Shown one piece after another: positions 1-12,409 of a stretch of 64,000 nucleotides of DNA. Position 1 is the first letter of the stretch, and every line of letters starts with the position of its first letter. A program made the translations under genes and the position numbers. Source of the stretch: Campylorhamphus procurvoides (lineage: Eukaryota; Chordata; Aves; Passeriformes; Dendrocolaptidae); assembly GCA_013396655.1 (NCBI GenBank), contig WBMV01000026.1, positions 1 through 64,000 of the forward strand, given 5' to 3'. The notes below the pieces were generated by a model. That model was not told the DNA's origin, did not search any database, and worked only from the letters and a program-made list of their open reading frames with translations.

Positions 1-3000
1 CTCCTGCTGAACTAGGACATAAAGTCACATATGTAATGAAATTAAAATTCATGCCTGATGTTTCTGTCTTTTTGCATCATTTTCTTCAGCTATTTTATTC
101 AGTCTGGAGATTCCTCACTCTGTGTATGAAAGGTTGTTATTTGCAGTGTCTGCATTGAAAGAGAGGTGAGAAATCTTAGGTGCCTACATGTGGAACACAG
201 ACAGTACAGCATGAATTTAGTCTCGATATTTGTAAAACACTTCTTGTTCACTAAAGGAAACATTTTTTTTTTTTCTTTTAGCAATTCTTAGCTTTCGTGG
301 CAAATAGCCAGCCAGTAACAACCAGTAGGTTTTAGTGGTTAAACTCATCAGAACCAGGTGCCTTATTTGTGTTTATATATGCAGTAAGGCCCTGTTTTGT
401 TACATGAAAAAAATTTAAAATTAACTTTATTTTGATTCTAGCAAATATGAGATGTTCAAAATAACTGTCTATTCAAATGCAAAAAACATAAATATTTGTG
501 AGAGAACTAAGGTACTGATTTTTAAATTTCTCCTTTACTATATTCCACACAACAAAATTATTTCTGTTTTCTCTAAAGTCTTTTTTGGCATTTTTTCTAG
601 GAATTTACAGAAAATTTCCAATATTTTCTTCTAAAGTGCTTTAAAATCTACCTGCTTATATCTAGTTGCCAGTCTGTATAGGTCACCTTGCATTTGTGGA
701 AGGAGACAAAAAAACCCCTAGGTTTGGTTGTATTTTTAAAAATCATTATGTTTATTAGTAAGGCTTTCTCACCTATTCCCTGAGGAAGGTTTCATTAGTT
801 AGGATGCTTTCCACTGACCTTTCCTGGCACTTTGGATGGTCAGTTTTGGTTTACAAAAGCAAAATTAAGCATTCACTGATTTATTTTTTTTTAATTGGTT
901 TGCAAATGTGCATGGTAGTTCATACCACCAAAAAATGAATAAAACCCAACAGATTTGCAGGGTTCCTCACAAAGTTCCCCCAGAATGGCTCCTGTTTGGC
1001 AGGAGATGGGTGCTTGACAGAAAGTGGGATGGCACCTCAGCTTCCACACCAAGTCTGTAAAGTTCACACTGTCCTCCTATTACCAACCCACATGGGTGAC
1101 AATGACTGGATTATCTTGCGTGATTTTATTTTAAGAGAAATAACAGAGAATAAAAACTTAAGATTCAATTTTGCTCTGATATCTTTGTTATCAACTGTAG
1201 AAATTGCCCCTTAAAGCAACTTCTACCAGAAAAATAAATGGACAAGGTTTACAGACATTGACATTCTTTATGGAAAAAAAAATTGCAGTAATAGTAGTAC
1301 ATTACAATATGATGACTCTATTAATTTTAGGCTTCTAATTTTTTAGAGGACCTGCACTTTATTGAATTCCAGCTACATAACTCAAACAAAGACGAATTTC
1401 CAGAATACAAATGAATGCCTAAACCCACTCTCCTGATTCTTAAAATTGGGAGGAATATTTCAGGTAGAAATGACTGCATTCCAATCATAGCTTTCATACA
1501 GAATGTACTACATGGCAGGTAACTGCAAAGGCAGGTAAATGCGGTCTCTGCACTAGAACAAATAATGTTTACTTTTTGTCATAATTGATGGAATTATATG
1601 TTCCTTCTCAGCCCTATAGTATTCCCATCAAGTCTGAGGTCCCCTCCAAAACAAAGTAGTTTTTCTCCAGTATATTTAACCAAATAAAAATCTCACTTTT
1701 ATACAAAAGTTTCTAAATGTCATACTTTGGAATAAAAAATGCTGCAATATTTAGTTTTCAAAAAGTTCAAAAGAGATATTTCCCTTCTCTGTCTGTAATT
1801 CATTCAAGAGCTTAAATCAAAGATCTCATGGAGTTTAAGCCCTGAACTGCGTTTTTCAGGAAATATACCATTATTCCCAAAAAAGTCACCAAAGTCCCAA
1901 AAGTCTCAAAAAAGCTAAGCTTATTACCACCACTGCCTTAACACTGCCTTGTGCTGCGGATGTGCACATTTAAGTGGAGAAGAAGAAGGAAAAAAAAAGA
2001 TTTTGGTCTGTTAAAGTTTTATTCCTATACTTAGAGATTTGTGTATTTTTCTAAATAAGACACAAATTTTTAATATTTTAATACACATCTACAAATTTTA
2101 AAAAAAACATATTTTAAAACCAGAAACTTCTAATTTATAGTATGCATAAAAATGTAGGCAAAATTATTAACTAACTGCTCTGAATTGCTCTCTTCCATCA
2201 AAGATTTGTTTCATTTTGTTCACATAATCCATTGTTTCTGAAAAGGGTTCTAATTAACAGCTTAGCTACAGTTATAAAATATTTTCCATGTGACTTACTC
2301 TTCTCTGGTATAAGACAGATAAGGAAATAAATAGGTTTTCCTTCCCAGAAATGCAGTTAACCCTTTTAAATCAGCTGATTCATTCCAAAGCAATTTCCCT
2401 TGGTATACGTAATACTTCATCCAACAGGAAAAAAAAAAACAAAACAAAACAACAAACCAACTTAACGTGAACATTAATGTAGGTTTTCCTTCTATCTACC
2501 ATTCTAGTTAATCACATGATCAATAATAAAATATTTCTAACCTCATTTGTAATGAAATGTAGATCTAGATACACTACTTCAAAGGGAATATTTCTCAACT
2601 CAGTAAAATTTACAACAGATATGCATAAAATAAATCTAATGGGAATGTTCCACAGCAGTCCCGTTTCCATATGAGAAGAATGAATTTGCCTAAACTGCTG
2701 TTCCTTTCAACATTATTGTATGGTGTCAAGCAATTTCTATAGTAAAAGATAATCACTCTGTAAATAAATGAAAGATAAGTGGGGATATATTTGCATCAGA
2801 AAAAAAAATCGTTTGTAGTTTGCCCACATACTGAAATCTTGTTCTTTGTTTTTCCTGAAGTCTTGTTCTGTTTCACATTGAGAGGAGTGCATTGATGTCA
2901 GTGCAGAGCACATTTGCCATGGCTTCATCTTCTCTTTCTTGCCCCCTTCATTATGCTAGTTCAAGATGCTAATCTGACCCAAAGGTGACCAAAGTACTTT

Positions 3001-3239
3001 TGTAGGAATAATCCTGCACCACATCAACTTCCCAACCTTGCTCACAAATCACACAATCCCCCATGCCAGCACAGAGTAGTATTCATACTCCTTGAGATAT
3101 GAATACCCTGAACTAAAATGAAGTTGCATAACCTACTCCCAAAAGAGAGTATCCTGGATTGCACCAGCCTGTCAATACCATGTGGTTCAAATTCCAGAGA
3201 CACCTGCTAAGCAGGATGCTTTTCCTGCTTCGTTATTTC
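1..3239. other. AT-rich non-coding DNA, no gene seen
   Basis: Open frames here are all under 75 codons and none resembles a known protein. The stretch holds short A and T runs, for example around 262-276 and 2430-2440, and one hairpin near its right end (3079-3106, listed separately). I see no RNA gene, no interspersed repeat I can name and no CpG-rich promoter. It could be intergenic or intronic; distal exons shorter than about 100 bp cannot be excluded by eye. Confidence 0.7.
3079..3106. repeat. Short hairpin with 9-bp perfect stem
   Basis: GTATTCATA at 3079-3087 is the exact reverse complement of TATGAATAC at 3098-3106. The 10-base loop can pair further (CTC at 3088-3090 with GAG at 3094-3096, leaving A3097 bulged), giving a stem of 12 pairs and a 3-base loop. 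It is far too short for a typical pre-miRNA. Such hairpins are expected by chance in a window this size, so no function is claimed. Confidence 0.6.
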
Positions 3240-3244
3240 CCTGC

Positions 3245-4195
3245 ATGTTACAGATGTAACCCAAAGGCTGGACTCTGGGTGGCTTATCACAACCCTTTGA
3301 GCCAAGAGTTCAACAAATTTTCAATCCACCTCACAGTCCATTTATCCAATCCATACTTCTTCAGTTAGTCTATGAAGATAATATTGGAGACAATGTGGAA
3401 AGCCCTGCTAAAGTCAAGATACACATGACCTCCTGCTCTCCCTCATTCCCCAAGCTAGTTATTTCACAGCTCAAAGGTATGATCAGGCAGGATTTCTGCT
3501 TCATAAATCCGTGATGACTATATTCAATCACCTTTTTTATCCTTAATATATTTAGTAATGGCTTCCAAGATTTTTGGCTCCATCACCATCCCAGGGACTG
3601 AAGTGAGGCTGCGAGCCTGCAGTTCCCTGAATGCTCCTCCTTGTTCTTCTTAGATAGAGAACTAACACTTGCCTCCTTACAGTCCTCAGGAACCTTTCTG
3701 GGCAGCTGTGACCTTTCAAATATAACCAGCAGTGGCCTTACAGCACTGGCCTGGCCAGCTCCCTCAGTACTAAGGGGTGCACCCATACTTCTGTATGTCC
3801 TATCTTGTCCTACCTATCTGTTTAAGTGTTGCCTTATCTGATCCTCTTTCAGTGAGGGTAAGGCTTCCTTTCTCCAGACTTCAGGGACTTGAAATTGCTG
3901 CAGGTCAGTCTTACCAGTAGAGACCAAGGCAAAGAAGACACCAAGTACCTCATCTTTTCCACATCCTTCATCACCAGGCACCCTGCACTGTTCAGCAGCA
4001 AGAACAAGTTTGCCCTTAGTTTTGTTTTTGCTGCTGATGTACCTGCGAGAAACCTTCTTGTTGCCCATCATATCTCTTACCAGATTCAACTCCAGGAGGG
4101 ATTTGACTTTTCTAACCGTGTTCCTGTGTGGTTGTACAGTGTTTCCATATTCCTCCCAGGTCACATGTCCCTGCTCTCACCAGTAGATACTATGC
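3245..4195 (-). mobile_element. CR1 LINE fragment, pol pre-RT linker and N-terminal RT
   Basis: Read on the minus strand this matches the CR1 pol open reading frame. The frame starting near 4164 carries the linker between endonuclease and reverse transcriptase (NKKVSRRYISSKNKTKGK, then FFALVSTGKTDLQ). The frame at 3786-3583 continues with FERSQLPRKVPEDCKEASV, the conserved stretch before the RT fingers. Near 3418-3398 LDFSRAF is RT motif A with its catalytic aspartate, and near 3356-3318 the peptide YGLDKWTVRWIEN follows. The reading frame is broken: the linker, fingers and motif A blocks lie in different frames or are separated by stops, and an in-frame stop sits between LDFSRAF and YGLDKW. 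Endonuclease, RT motif C and the 3' end are missing. It is an old, dead fragment; both ends are approximate. Confidence 0.93.
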
Positions 4196-5434
4196 TTTCG
4201 ATGAAAACTAAGCTTACTTGCAGAGTTACAATTATGTTTTTTTGTGTACATAAACTTAAATTATATTTGGTAATTTGGAGTTTTGTACAATATTTTCTCT
4301 GATGTGGAAAACAATTGTTTTGAAATCCACTCTCTTGGACAGTTACATATTCCTTAAAAATAATAATTGCAAAATTCATAACTTATTATAATTACCAAGT
4401 TAATTCTGACTACAAAGCAAAATGCCTCATTGCCAAATCATGGTTTTCCTTCATTCAATGTAATCATTTGATTAGGCATTCTGTTCCATATTTCCCTAAT
4501 GATTTTAATTTTTTCCTCTGGAGACTGAATTTTTAGTCTCGTTTTTCAGATGAATGTCATAGCTCATAGAGAATCAACTTGCTTCCAGCTTGTTCACAGA
4601 TGATAATAAAATGGGGGAACATCAAGGATGATTTATTGTATCACATCAAGCAGTGAAGAAAAAAAATCTTGTCAGCTGTACTCACTTCTTTTTATTTAAA
4701 TGAATGTGATAATGTCCTCCTTCTTAATCTTTTCCAAAGTAATGTTTATTTGCATCTGATTTCTCAACAATACTACATCATATAAAGGAATGAAATGGCA
4801 TTTCTGAATGTTTGCAACTTAACTTTCTCAAAACGCTTGCTATATTCCTGGATACCATTGATAGCTCTCTTTAAGCATCTTTTAAAATGTGATGTACAGT
4901 ATTTGGAGAAGGTAAATGGTTGGGGATTGATAGGCAGTAACAGCATGTGCCAGCAGGAGAGATGTAACTCTGCAGGGAGCAGTGAGCATCTGCCTGTCTG
5001 GTGCATTGCTTTTGGTACCAACCTCTACTGTGATTCTCCATGATTTTCAGACCAAATGCGATCAGGATTTCCACTGACCCCAGTGTGAAATGACTGCATC
5101 CATGCTTTGCCACCTTGTGTATGCAATTCTCTGCTGGACTGACCAAGGGATACTGGCTTCTGGTCTAGCTATTGCACAAAAGGGGCATAGAATCCAGTTC
5201 CCTTTCTCACATCTGCAACATCTCTGTAGGTCTTGGAATAGCATTTAGAAAAGCCAAAACACTCCTCCAAAATGAAAACTTTTCCTTACTAAATTCAGCC
5301 AATGTGAAATACCAGTAGTTAGAAAAATACTTTCATAAAAGATCTACACTTCACAAATAGAAGGCTTTAATTTCTGTTATTACACATTATAGAAAAAAAA
5401 TAAAATACTGGGTAAATAACATCTTTGTCTTCCT

Positions 5435-5455
5435 CCCCACCCCACTCCCCTCCCC
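5435..5455 (-). other. Predicted G-quadruplex motif (four G4 runs)
   Basis: Four runs of exactly four C stand on the plus strand at 5435-5438, 5440-5443, 5447-5450 and 5452-5455, separated by 1, 3 and 1 bases. The minus strand therefore has four GGGG runs with loops of 1, 3 and 1, which is a canonical short-loop G-quadruplex motif. The plus strand could form the matching i-motif. It stands out sharply from its AT-rich surroundings. No gene start is visible nearby, so a role in transcription is not supported. Confidence 0.8.
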
Positions 5456-7700
5456 TGGAAAGTAGATTATTTAGTTTTTCCAGAAAAGTAATTTCCACTG
5501 ACATATGGAACCCATTCCTATTTTTGATGGTTTGCAAGATACTGCAATGACCTCTAAGACCAAGGTTAACCCACTGCCTGCTTACCAAAATCTGAAGGTG
5601 GCCCTTCCTGCCCTGTCATCCAGAAACATCAGCCTTGGAAGGAAACTGCCTGTGTTAGTCCTTGAAAATTCCTTGTTAATGAGCAAACAATTAATGATAC
5701 AGGGGAGAAAAAGGAATACCTGAGAAGTTTATAGCTCTGTCCCTTAAATTGTGGCTAGTGTGACATTGCCAGAGTTGCTGATACATGGCATGGTGGTAGC
5801 TATGAATGCTGCTCATGTTTCTAGATAAATTGCATCCCTCTCTTTTCATGCTTCCAACAGACTCTTGGTGAATGACTGGGAGGAAGGAGAGGAGGCTTCA
5901 GCCTCTGCCAAGCTTGGAAGCTCTCTTTGCCTCAATTGTCATTGGTGTAATAGAACATCAAGAGCCTACAATGAAGATGACAGACTTTTGTCTGTTTTTA
6001 GAGACAAAGTGGCAGAAACTGCCAAGAGTGAATCCCTTGTGTGCCTGTGTGTATGAGGTGAGAAAAAGCGAGCTTGGAAGAAAAGCTTTATTTAGAAGCA
6101 GAATGTAAGCTGCTTGGAGGCTCATTGCTACTGGAATCTTTTGTACTGGGAGATTTTAAAAGGAAATTTAATACCTTTTTTAAAAAAAATAATTCTTCCA
6201 TGTTCTCAAGCTTAACATTATTTTATGAGCGGACATAATGAATTCCACACTTACCTGTAGAGAGCACGTTGATTTGTTGTGGATTAGGACAACAACACAA
6301 ACTCCTCAGAAACAATATAACTGATTAATTAGATACAGCACTAAATTCTTCCTAGCAGAATTTCAGAATATATTTACAGAGGGCATAGATAAATTGTCTT
6401 CTTTAGTATTCCTTAAGTGATACATTGCAAAACCTTTTCAGCTCAACTTTCACACAAAACTGGCACTGTTTATCTATCAATGACAAAGATTAATACTTCA
6501 GTGACACTGAGACGGGATGAATATGATTATAGACTGGTCAGTGCAAATAGTTCTCAATGAAAATTTAACTGGAAACTGGGAAATCAGTAGGAAAAATACT
6601 TGCATGATCAAAATCAATCTCTGGGCTCTAAATCAGATCAAGGAAGTTTTCATATTGCTTTAGGCTCTGAAAAGATAAGGATTCAGAACCTATACTGAAA
6701 GTACTCATTTTTGAATACTGGCCCTCATTTTTGAAGTTTCAAATAGGATTACAAAACCATATTGATGAATTTCTTAGGAAACAGAACAGACAATTTAAAG
6801 GAATATTAAAGGGCAGATCTTACCTGTTTCACATTGAGGAATATATTTACTTCACAGAAATTGCTATGTCAGTTTGCAGACCAGATGAGGGATTCATTTT
6901 GGCTAATTTTAGCAAAGAAATGATAGATGTCAAATCTAACCTAATCAGCTAGACTGCCTTACAAAAAGAGACAGTAATGTCCACAGGGCAATGTTTTCCA
7001 CTTACCTTTAGTACTTATCTTAGGGGAGGTGAATTAGCCTCCAGTAGCACCTATCTCTTTCTGCCAAGTGTTAGGAAAACCTAGGCAACTATCTTCTTAT
7101 ATGCCTAGCTGATTATTGCACCTTACTTGTGAAATATTTTTAATGCACCTCTGGAAAGAAAGGTGTCTCCAGACATTTTTTTTTTTAATTTCTTTGTCCA
7201 TATACTTATTTGCAGAGAATCAGAGAGGAAGTTGGAACTCAGACTTTCAGTGTGTCCTCAAAATGAGCACATCACTGGACTGAAAAGGCATCTTTGTTGC
7301 CCATACTTACAAAAGTACAACAAATTTTCTCTCATGTGCTTGCAAAGATACACAGAGACTCACTGACTTTTGAAAATGCTTAGACAGTTAATACCCAAGG
7401 CTTCCAGACATGAAACCCCGTTAGGTATTTGATGTTTAATTGGATGCTCAAATAACACCTCAATTGCTTTTAAATAAATTTGAAAATCTGGACTGTTCAA
7501 AAGTCATGTATTGCACAGCCATCTAAATTCTATTGTGTGTGTTTGTACATCCTCTAGCACCAAAGCCATGGAATGATTCATGAAATTCAACAGTAAGTTC
7601 TGACATCACTGGAACTAACAAAACATGATTTGTTATAGAAGCATCTTGTGACTGATTGACCTTGATGTCCAACTGAAACATTTATAAATCTGTGGAAATC

Positions 7701-7719
7701 TAATTATTTAATTAATTAG
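7701..7719. promoter_or_regulatory. Clustered homeodomain core sites (TAATTA / TAATTAATTA)
   Basis: TAATTA occurs at 7701-7706 and TAATTAATTA at 7709-7718. The second is a palindromic TAAT-N2-ATTA arrangement, the P2 site of paired-class homeodomain dimers. A similar TAATTAATTA occurs near 22387. In AT-rich DNA such matches arise often by chance, so this is a weak call. Confidence 0.2.
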
Positions 7720-8353
7720 AGTCCTCTACTTCTGTTACATTCAGCTAAAATATAAGTTCAAAAGTTTTTAAAGGGAACACAAAGACACACACACAGAGGC
7801 AGTGAGGATCTGTGATCCTTGCCCTCTGTGCAAATGCTGCTACAAAGAAAAAGCTCTTCTGTGCTTGCAGAAACTTTGAGCCTTTCAACTTAAAGCTCTA
7901 ACTGATCATCCTCATCCAGTCTTATTCATCTTGTTTCAGTCTGATTCAACATGTTTATCAACAAAGAACATACAGTAAATATATCTGAAACAAGACTTTT
8001 CATCTTTGTTTGCACTTCACAGGTAAAGGTTATAACAGAAAAGTGTGGAGCTCCAGGCAAGTGTCAGGGCACACAAATGGAAATGCAAAAGCAAAAATAA
8101 AACCACAGCTGCAGAAGTGGCCTTCTCCGAGACTCCTACAAACAGTGGCATTATTTACTCTGTCTATAGCAGTTATGTCAACTTGACCAATAGTAAAAGA
8201 AGAAATTCACCAGAAGGCAAAGAAATGTAAACACATGGCTCAAAAATATGTTTATCCTATTGGGGAAAATATTTTTCGTTTTTTTCACATACGCATTAAA
8301 AAAAAAAAAGGCTCTTCCAACTGTTAAAACAGTTTAAATGGCAAATTCTAATG

Positions 8354-8421
8354 TGACCTCTCATATCTGCAGAATTACTGTGCATGTCTATATAAACTGA
8401 AGAAAGGTCATGTCAAGGTCA
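8354..8421. promoter_or_regulatory. Candidate nuclear-receptor element: perfect DR5 with ERR/NR5A site
   Basis: AGGTCA at 8405-8410 and AGGTCA at 8416-8421 form a perfect direct repeat with a 5-base spacer, the consensus retinoic acid response element bound by RAR-RXR dimers. The second half-site sits inside TCAAGGTCA (8413-8421), the exact extended half-site preferred by ERR and NR5A receptors. An inverted half-site, TGACCT, lies at 8354-8359, and the bases after 8421 (AAGG) give part of a DR1. A TATATAAA box-like sequence is at 8389-8396. On the minus strand the order is DR5 and then TATA-like sequence about 8 bases on, resembling the layout of the RARB2 promoter. The sites are seen directly; binding and function are inference, and no exon is visible beside them. 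Confidence 0.45.
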
Positions 8422-9115
8422 AAGGAATTTTGGAATGGTTGCTATAAGGCAGCTTCATAGCAGCATATAGGTTACTGAGTACCTCAGAAGTAGCCTCACT
8501 CAGCTTCCCTGAACAGGGCATTTCCAGCTACTGAAGCTATCACCAAAGCTGACAGCATAGTAACCATGCAGCCTACTCCTCCTCTCAGTTAAAACAACAG
8601 CAAATCTTCCACCAGCAGGTCTTAAACAAACAAATCTCTTCTCAGCATTTCTCAGGTCAAGCACTAAAACCAGTCACTGGTGAGCCATGGGGCATCATTC
8701 CGTGTCTTTTTAAAATGGGCTTAACAGGTAATGTCTGGCCAAAAAAATCCCCAAAGCAGAATTGTGTGACAGAAAGTGATGTGAAAGTGATGGACAGTCG
8801 TCATTTGGGAAAGCTTCTCAGTATCCACTGTGTCTGTATCTTATTGTTGTAACTAGGGCCTATAGATCTACCTCAATTACTGTTGCAGCTGTAGCCATTG
8901 ATAAAGTGTTACACTAAGGGATAAGATGGAATTCTGATAGAAAGGGCACAACAAGACAATAAACTTCCAACTGAAGACAGACGTGAAAAAACAGACAATG
9001 AAATCCAAGGTCTGGTAGGAACCTCAGCAACAAACATCTGAAAACTTTGCACTGAAAGGTTGTCAGAAATGAGGCTGGATAAAATAAATTCCACTCTCTC
9101 TCCTTGCTTCCCCAC

Positions 9116-9186
9116 CTTGACACCCCTCTTTTTTCTTTTTTTAAAACTAAAAAAAAAAAAGAAAAAAAAAGAAAGAAAAAAAAAGA
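9116..9186. repeat. Low-complexity T-rich / A-rich block
   Basis: A pyrimidine-rich stretch ending in T runs (about 9128-9143) is followed by A runs broken by single G residues (about 9150-9186). The two halves can pair as a long imperfect A:T hairpin. The block creates spurious open frames rich in lysine on one strand and phenylalanine on the other. Confidence 0.8.
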
Positions 9187-9287
9187 ATTCATGGGGCAAT
9201 TCTTTGCAAAGACCAGTGAGTCTTTGTGTCTCTGTTGTGCTCTGGAAGCTCTACCCATGGACATCTAGCCTAGCACATCCAGGTGTT

Positions 9288-9336
9288 TCTGATTCATATC
9301 AGGGCACTCATACAATCCTATCTGATATGAATGAGA
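9288..9336. repeat. Inverted repeat, 11-bp perfect arms plus 3 outer pairs
   Basis: ATTCATATCAG at 9292-9302 is the exact reverse complement of CTGATATGAAT at 9322-9332, with a 19-base loop. Outside a single G:G mismatch the stem resumes for three pairs (9288-9290 with 9334-9336). The stem is shorter than a usual microRNA precursor. A match this long with a loop under 50 bases is expected roughly once in a window this size. Confidence 0.55.
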
Positions 9337-12300
9337 TTTTGCTCCATTTTCCCTTCTGCCCTCCTGACTACCTCTTTTCCCTCTCTGCCCATCTCTCCCT
9401 CAATTTCACAGTGACCCTGAGCCTCACTGCACTTCACAGCGCTGGCACAACAGGCTGCGGCAGCTCCTGCAGGGACGGCAAGCAACTTGCCTGGTGGTGC
9501 CTCAAATCGTGAAATAATGGAAAATAAAGAGAGGTGTTGTAGAGGACAGATTGCAGTAGTTGTTGACTACAGCTGTGGGTACCACATTAGGGTGCCAGTT
9601 TGTGGCTGTCATAGCCATTCATACTGAGAATATATTCTGCTCTTACTACCATGGGTTGCTTTGACAAAATAGGAAAAATAGGCATTATTCACACTTGCCC
9701 ACTCAAAATTCAGTGACAGGACTATTCTGTTCAGACTTCTATTTGTGCATGGCTAAAATAGCAACTCTAACCAGCATCTTAAGCTTATGCATTCTGATTC
9801 CAATTTCCATTTTTCCCCCTTATCTTATATAGCTTTGGCACGGGACTAAACTGTGTACACAGAAACTATTTAAATGTTACATTTTGCGTGTAGTAAGATC
9901 AAACTGTTAGCATATTGGTATATTGACATATTTCTATTATCTTGGGTGAAGTTACATCACAGATAGTCAATTTAGTCTAAATAAATACATTGTTATCATA
10001 TTGGCGCTTTTTTCTTTATTAAAAGAAATTCAAATAAATTCAGCCATGAGCCAAAAAGCTGGTAAGCATTGTATAGGTAAAAAAAAAAAAGGCTCCTCAT
10101 TTTCCAGGGGTTATTCAATGCTCTTTTAAAAATAAATTACAGTATGCATTTATATAGCTCCCTCAATCTTCAGACAGGTTTTGTTTTTTACTAATGTTCG
10201 TGGAATGACTGATGACTTACACATTGCCTTGTGAGGTTTAAATGATAGCAAAGTAGGATAAAAAGGGTTCCAAAAGGTGCAGAAGGTAAAGGATCAAATT
10301 ATCTGGTAGCAAATACCTACTTGGCTCCATCTACTTTGCTGCCAGACAGCTTTGCTGCATACACAGTTTGAAATACAGATTGAAATACAACCCTGTAGGA
10401 AATGGGATCAGGATGAAATCAAATTACAGATAGTTGCTAATGCATACCTCTCCTGCAATCAGGTAACATCAAAATGGGCTATTATGCCAAAAATATACCA
10501 AATCATGAATACATGCCTATGAACACATTTCAGAACATGTCGTTTCTCTTCCTTTTATGACTCCAGATGGACAATGCAGAATAAACAGAAACTGGATGAA
10601 AAAAGATGGTCTCACTATTTGATCATGAGAGTCAATTAACTGAAAGTGCCTGCTGATCATTCAAATCTCCAGCTGAAAAGTCTGCACAACTGCTTGCAGG
10701 AAAGAAAATCTAAATAAAAAATTACTGCCATATCTTCTGCCATATCTAACTCTCAAAGTTATCGTAGGTTTTTACATATTTTTTTAAAAATATTAATATA
10801 AAAAGCATGCTTTTGAATAAATATTACTATATTTCAAGATAATAGCTATTCAACAAGGTGTCTGTCCACTACTAGTGAAAGAAACCCAGGTTTAAATAAG
10901 AGATTGAATCCAGATGGTTTTCCCCATTTATAAAAAGCACAAGTGGAGATTAACTTTGGTAACTTCTCACAGCTATGGCAAGATTTGTTTTGGCTCTTTA
11001 AGTAAATTAGATTTAAAATATCATTCAGTTTTTCATTTAAAAATTGGGAATGCTAACTAAACTACCAATGACATTGTAGAGATATTTAATTGTACTCCAA
11101 ACGGTCAAACAATTAAGGACTTAATGTTGTAATACAGTTTATTTTCAACTTAAACCATGAACTTATTATCTGTTTGCTCAGAAAGAAAATAGAACAGACA
11201 AAAACAATCCACCAGCTCTGCTATATATTATGAATTAAAGTGTTTATTTTAGCTTTGTATCTTAATTACCAAAGATATCATTAGCTCTGGAGACTGGGAT
11301 ATTATTATTGCTGCTGTAATGTTTTTTGTCAGGCAGTGGCTTTCATTGCAACATAAGCTCCTGTATATTTTAAATCTTTTTCTATTTTGTACTTACAAAA
11401 GTAAAAGCATCTAGAACTCACAAGAATGCATGTTCAGACTTTGGGGAGGTCAATCACAGCAGTGGCACAGGAGATCATGGGGCACAAGCAGTCTCAGAGT
11501 GGTGGGCTTTAGCAAGACTGGGCCCATTTTTAGGACACTAACTATGGAACTCATAAAGAAACATTAAGTAAAGTGCTCCTTTCTGGCTCTGTCTGGAAGA
11601 AAACCATAGGACCAATTATACGGGTATGCTAATTGCACACTGGAAATAAAATTGTTCAAATTATATCTGCCCTCTGTAATACTACAACACTAGAGGAGAG
11701 TAGTGAGGACTATGGATACTGTGCAAAAGATGCCAGTTCACCTTGACAACCAGTTTTAAAGTCTCTGCAGAGTCGCCAAAGTAGAGTCCCAGGAGAAGAG
11801 AGCCTTTCGAGCCAGTTTGTCTTTTCCTGCAGCCAAATGACACTCATGAACAAACCTTGTTAACATGATTTCCTCCATGTTTCAGATAAGGACATTTTCT
11901 TTAAAATCAGAAGTCAAGTCAACCTTGCCTCTATATCCATCATATGGGAAGAAAGCTACCCATAATGAATAAATCCCATCCATTTACATACAAAGGATAC
12001 CTTCTTCCAGGATCAGATTTATTCTCCTAATTTCTTTAAGTCCTCAAAAAGATAAGCTCCTGAGCTTACAGCTCCACAATGGTGCCTCAACCTTGATTGT
12101 GTGATTTTGGCAGCTTTAGCATTCAGTATGTCCATGTTTAATATAAGAAGAGAAAACTGCAGGCAGTTTACCAACTTACTTTACTGATTTCAATCTCCTT
12201 AAATATATATCTAGATATATAAATATAAATCCATATAAGTGAACACTCAAAGAAAGAAAAAGTCTTATGAATCAAACAATTCCTCAACTCTATCTATTGC

Positions 12301-12409
12301 ATTATGGACACGGCCAAAGTTCAGAGCCTATTAGATAGGACACATAAAATTTCAAAGCTTACCCAGACTGAGGAAAATAAAGAGAAAAACAACACTGACT
12401 GAACTCTTC

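Larger units (their letters stand above)
4200..12409. other. AT-rich non-coding DNA with scattered motifs, no gene seen
   Basis: No convincing exon or RNA gene is visible. The 150-codon frame at 9060-9512 is produced by a pyrimidine tract followed by an A-rich tract that translates to polylysine, so it is not a credible gene. Items listed separately are the C-run cluster at 5435-5455, the nuclear-receptor sites at 8354-8421, the low-complexity block at 9116-9186 and the inverted repeat at 9288-9336. A cluster of TAATTA-type homeodomain cores lies at 7701-7719. A small GC-richer patch with a few CpGs lies near 9437-9505 and is not CpG-island sized. Confidence 0.65.

Noticed and set aside
3889..4302. 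137-codon plus-strand open frame
   Set aside because: It is antisense to the CR1 pol linker on the minus strand, where the recognisable protein lies.
9060..9512. 150-codon plus-strand open frame, the longest in the window
   Set aside because: It is held open by a low-complexity T-rich/A-rich block that translates to polyleucine/phenylalanine and polylysine. The rest has no family resemblance.
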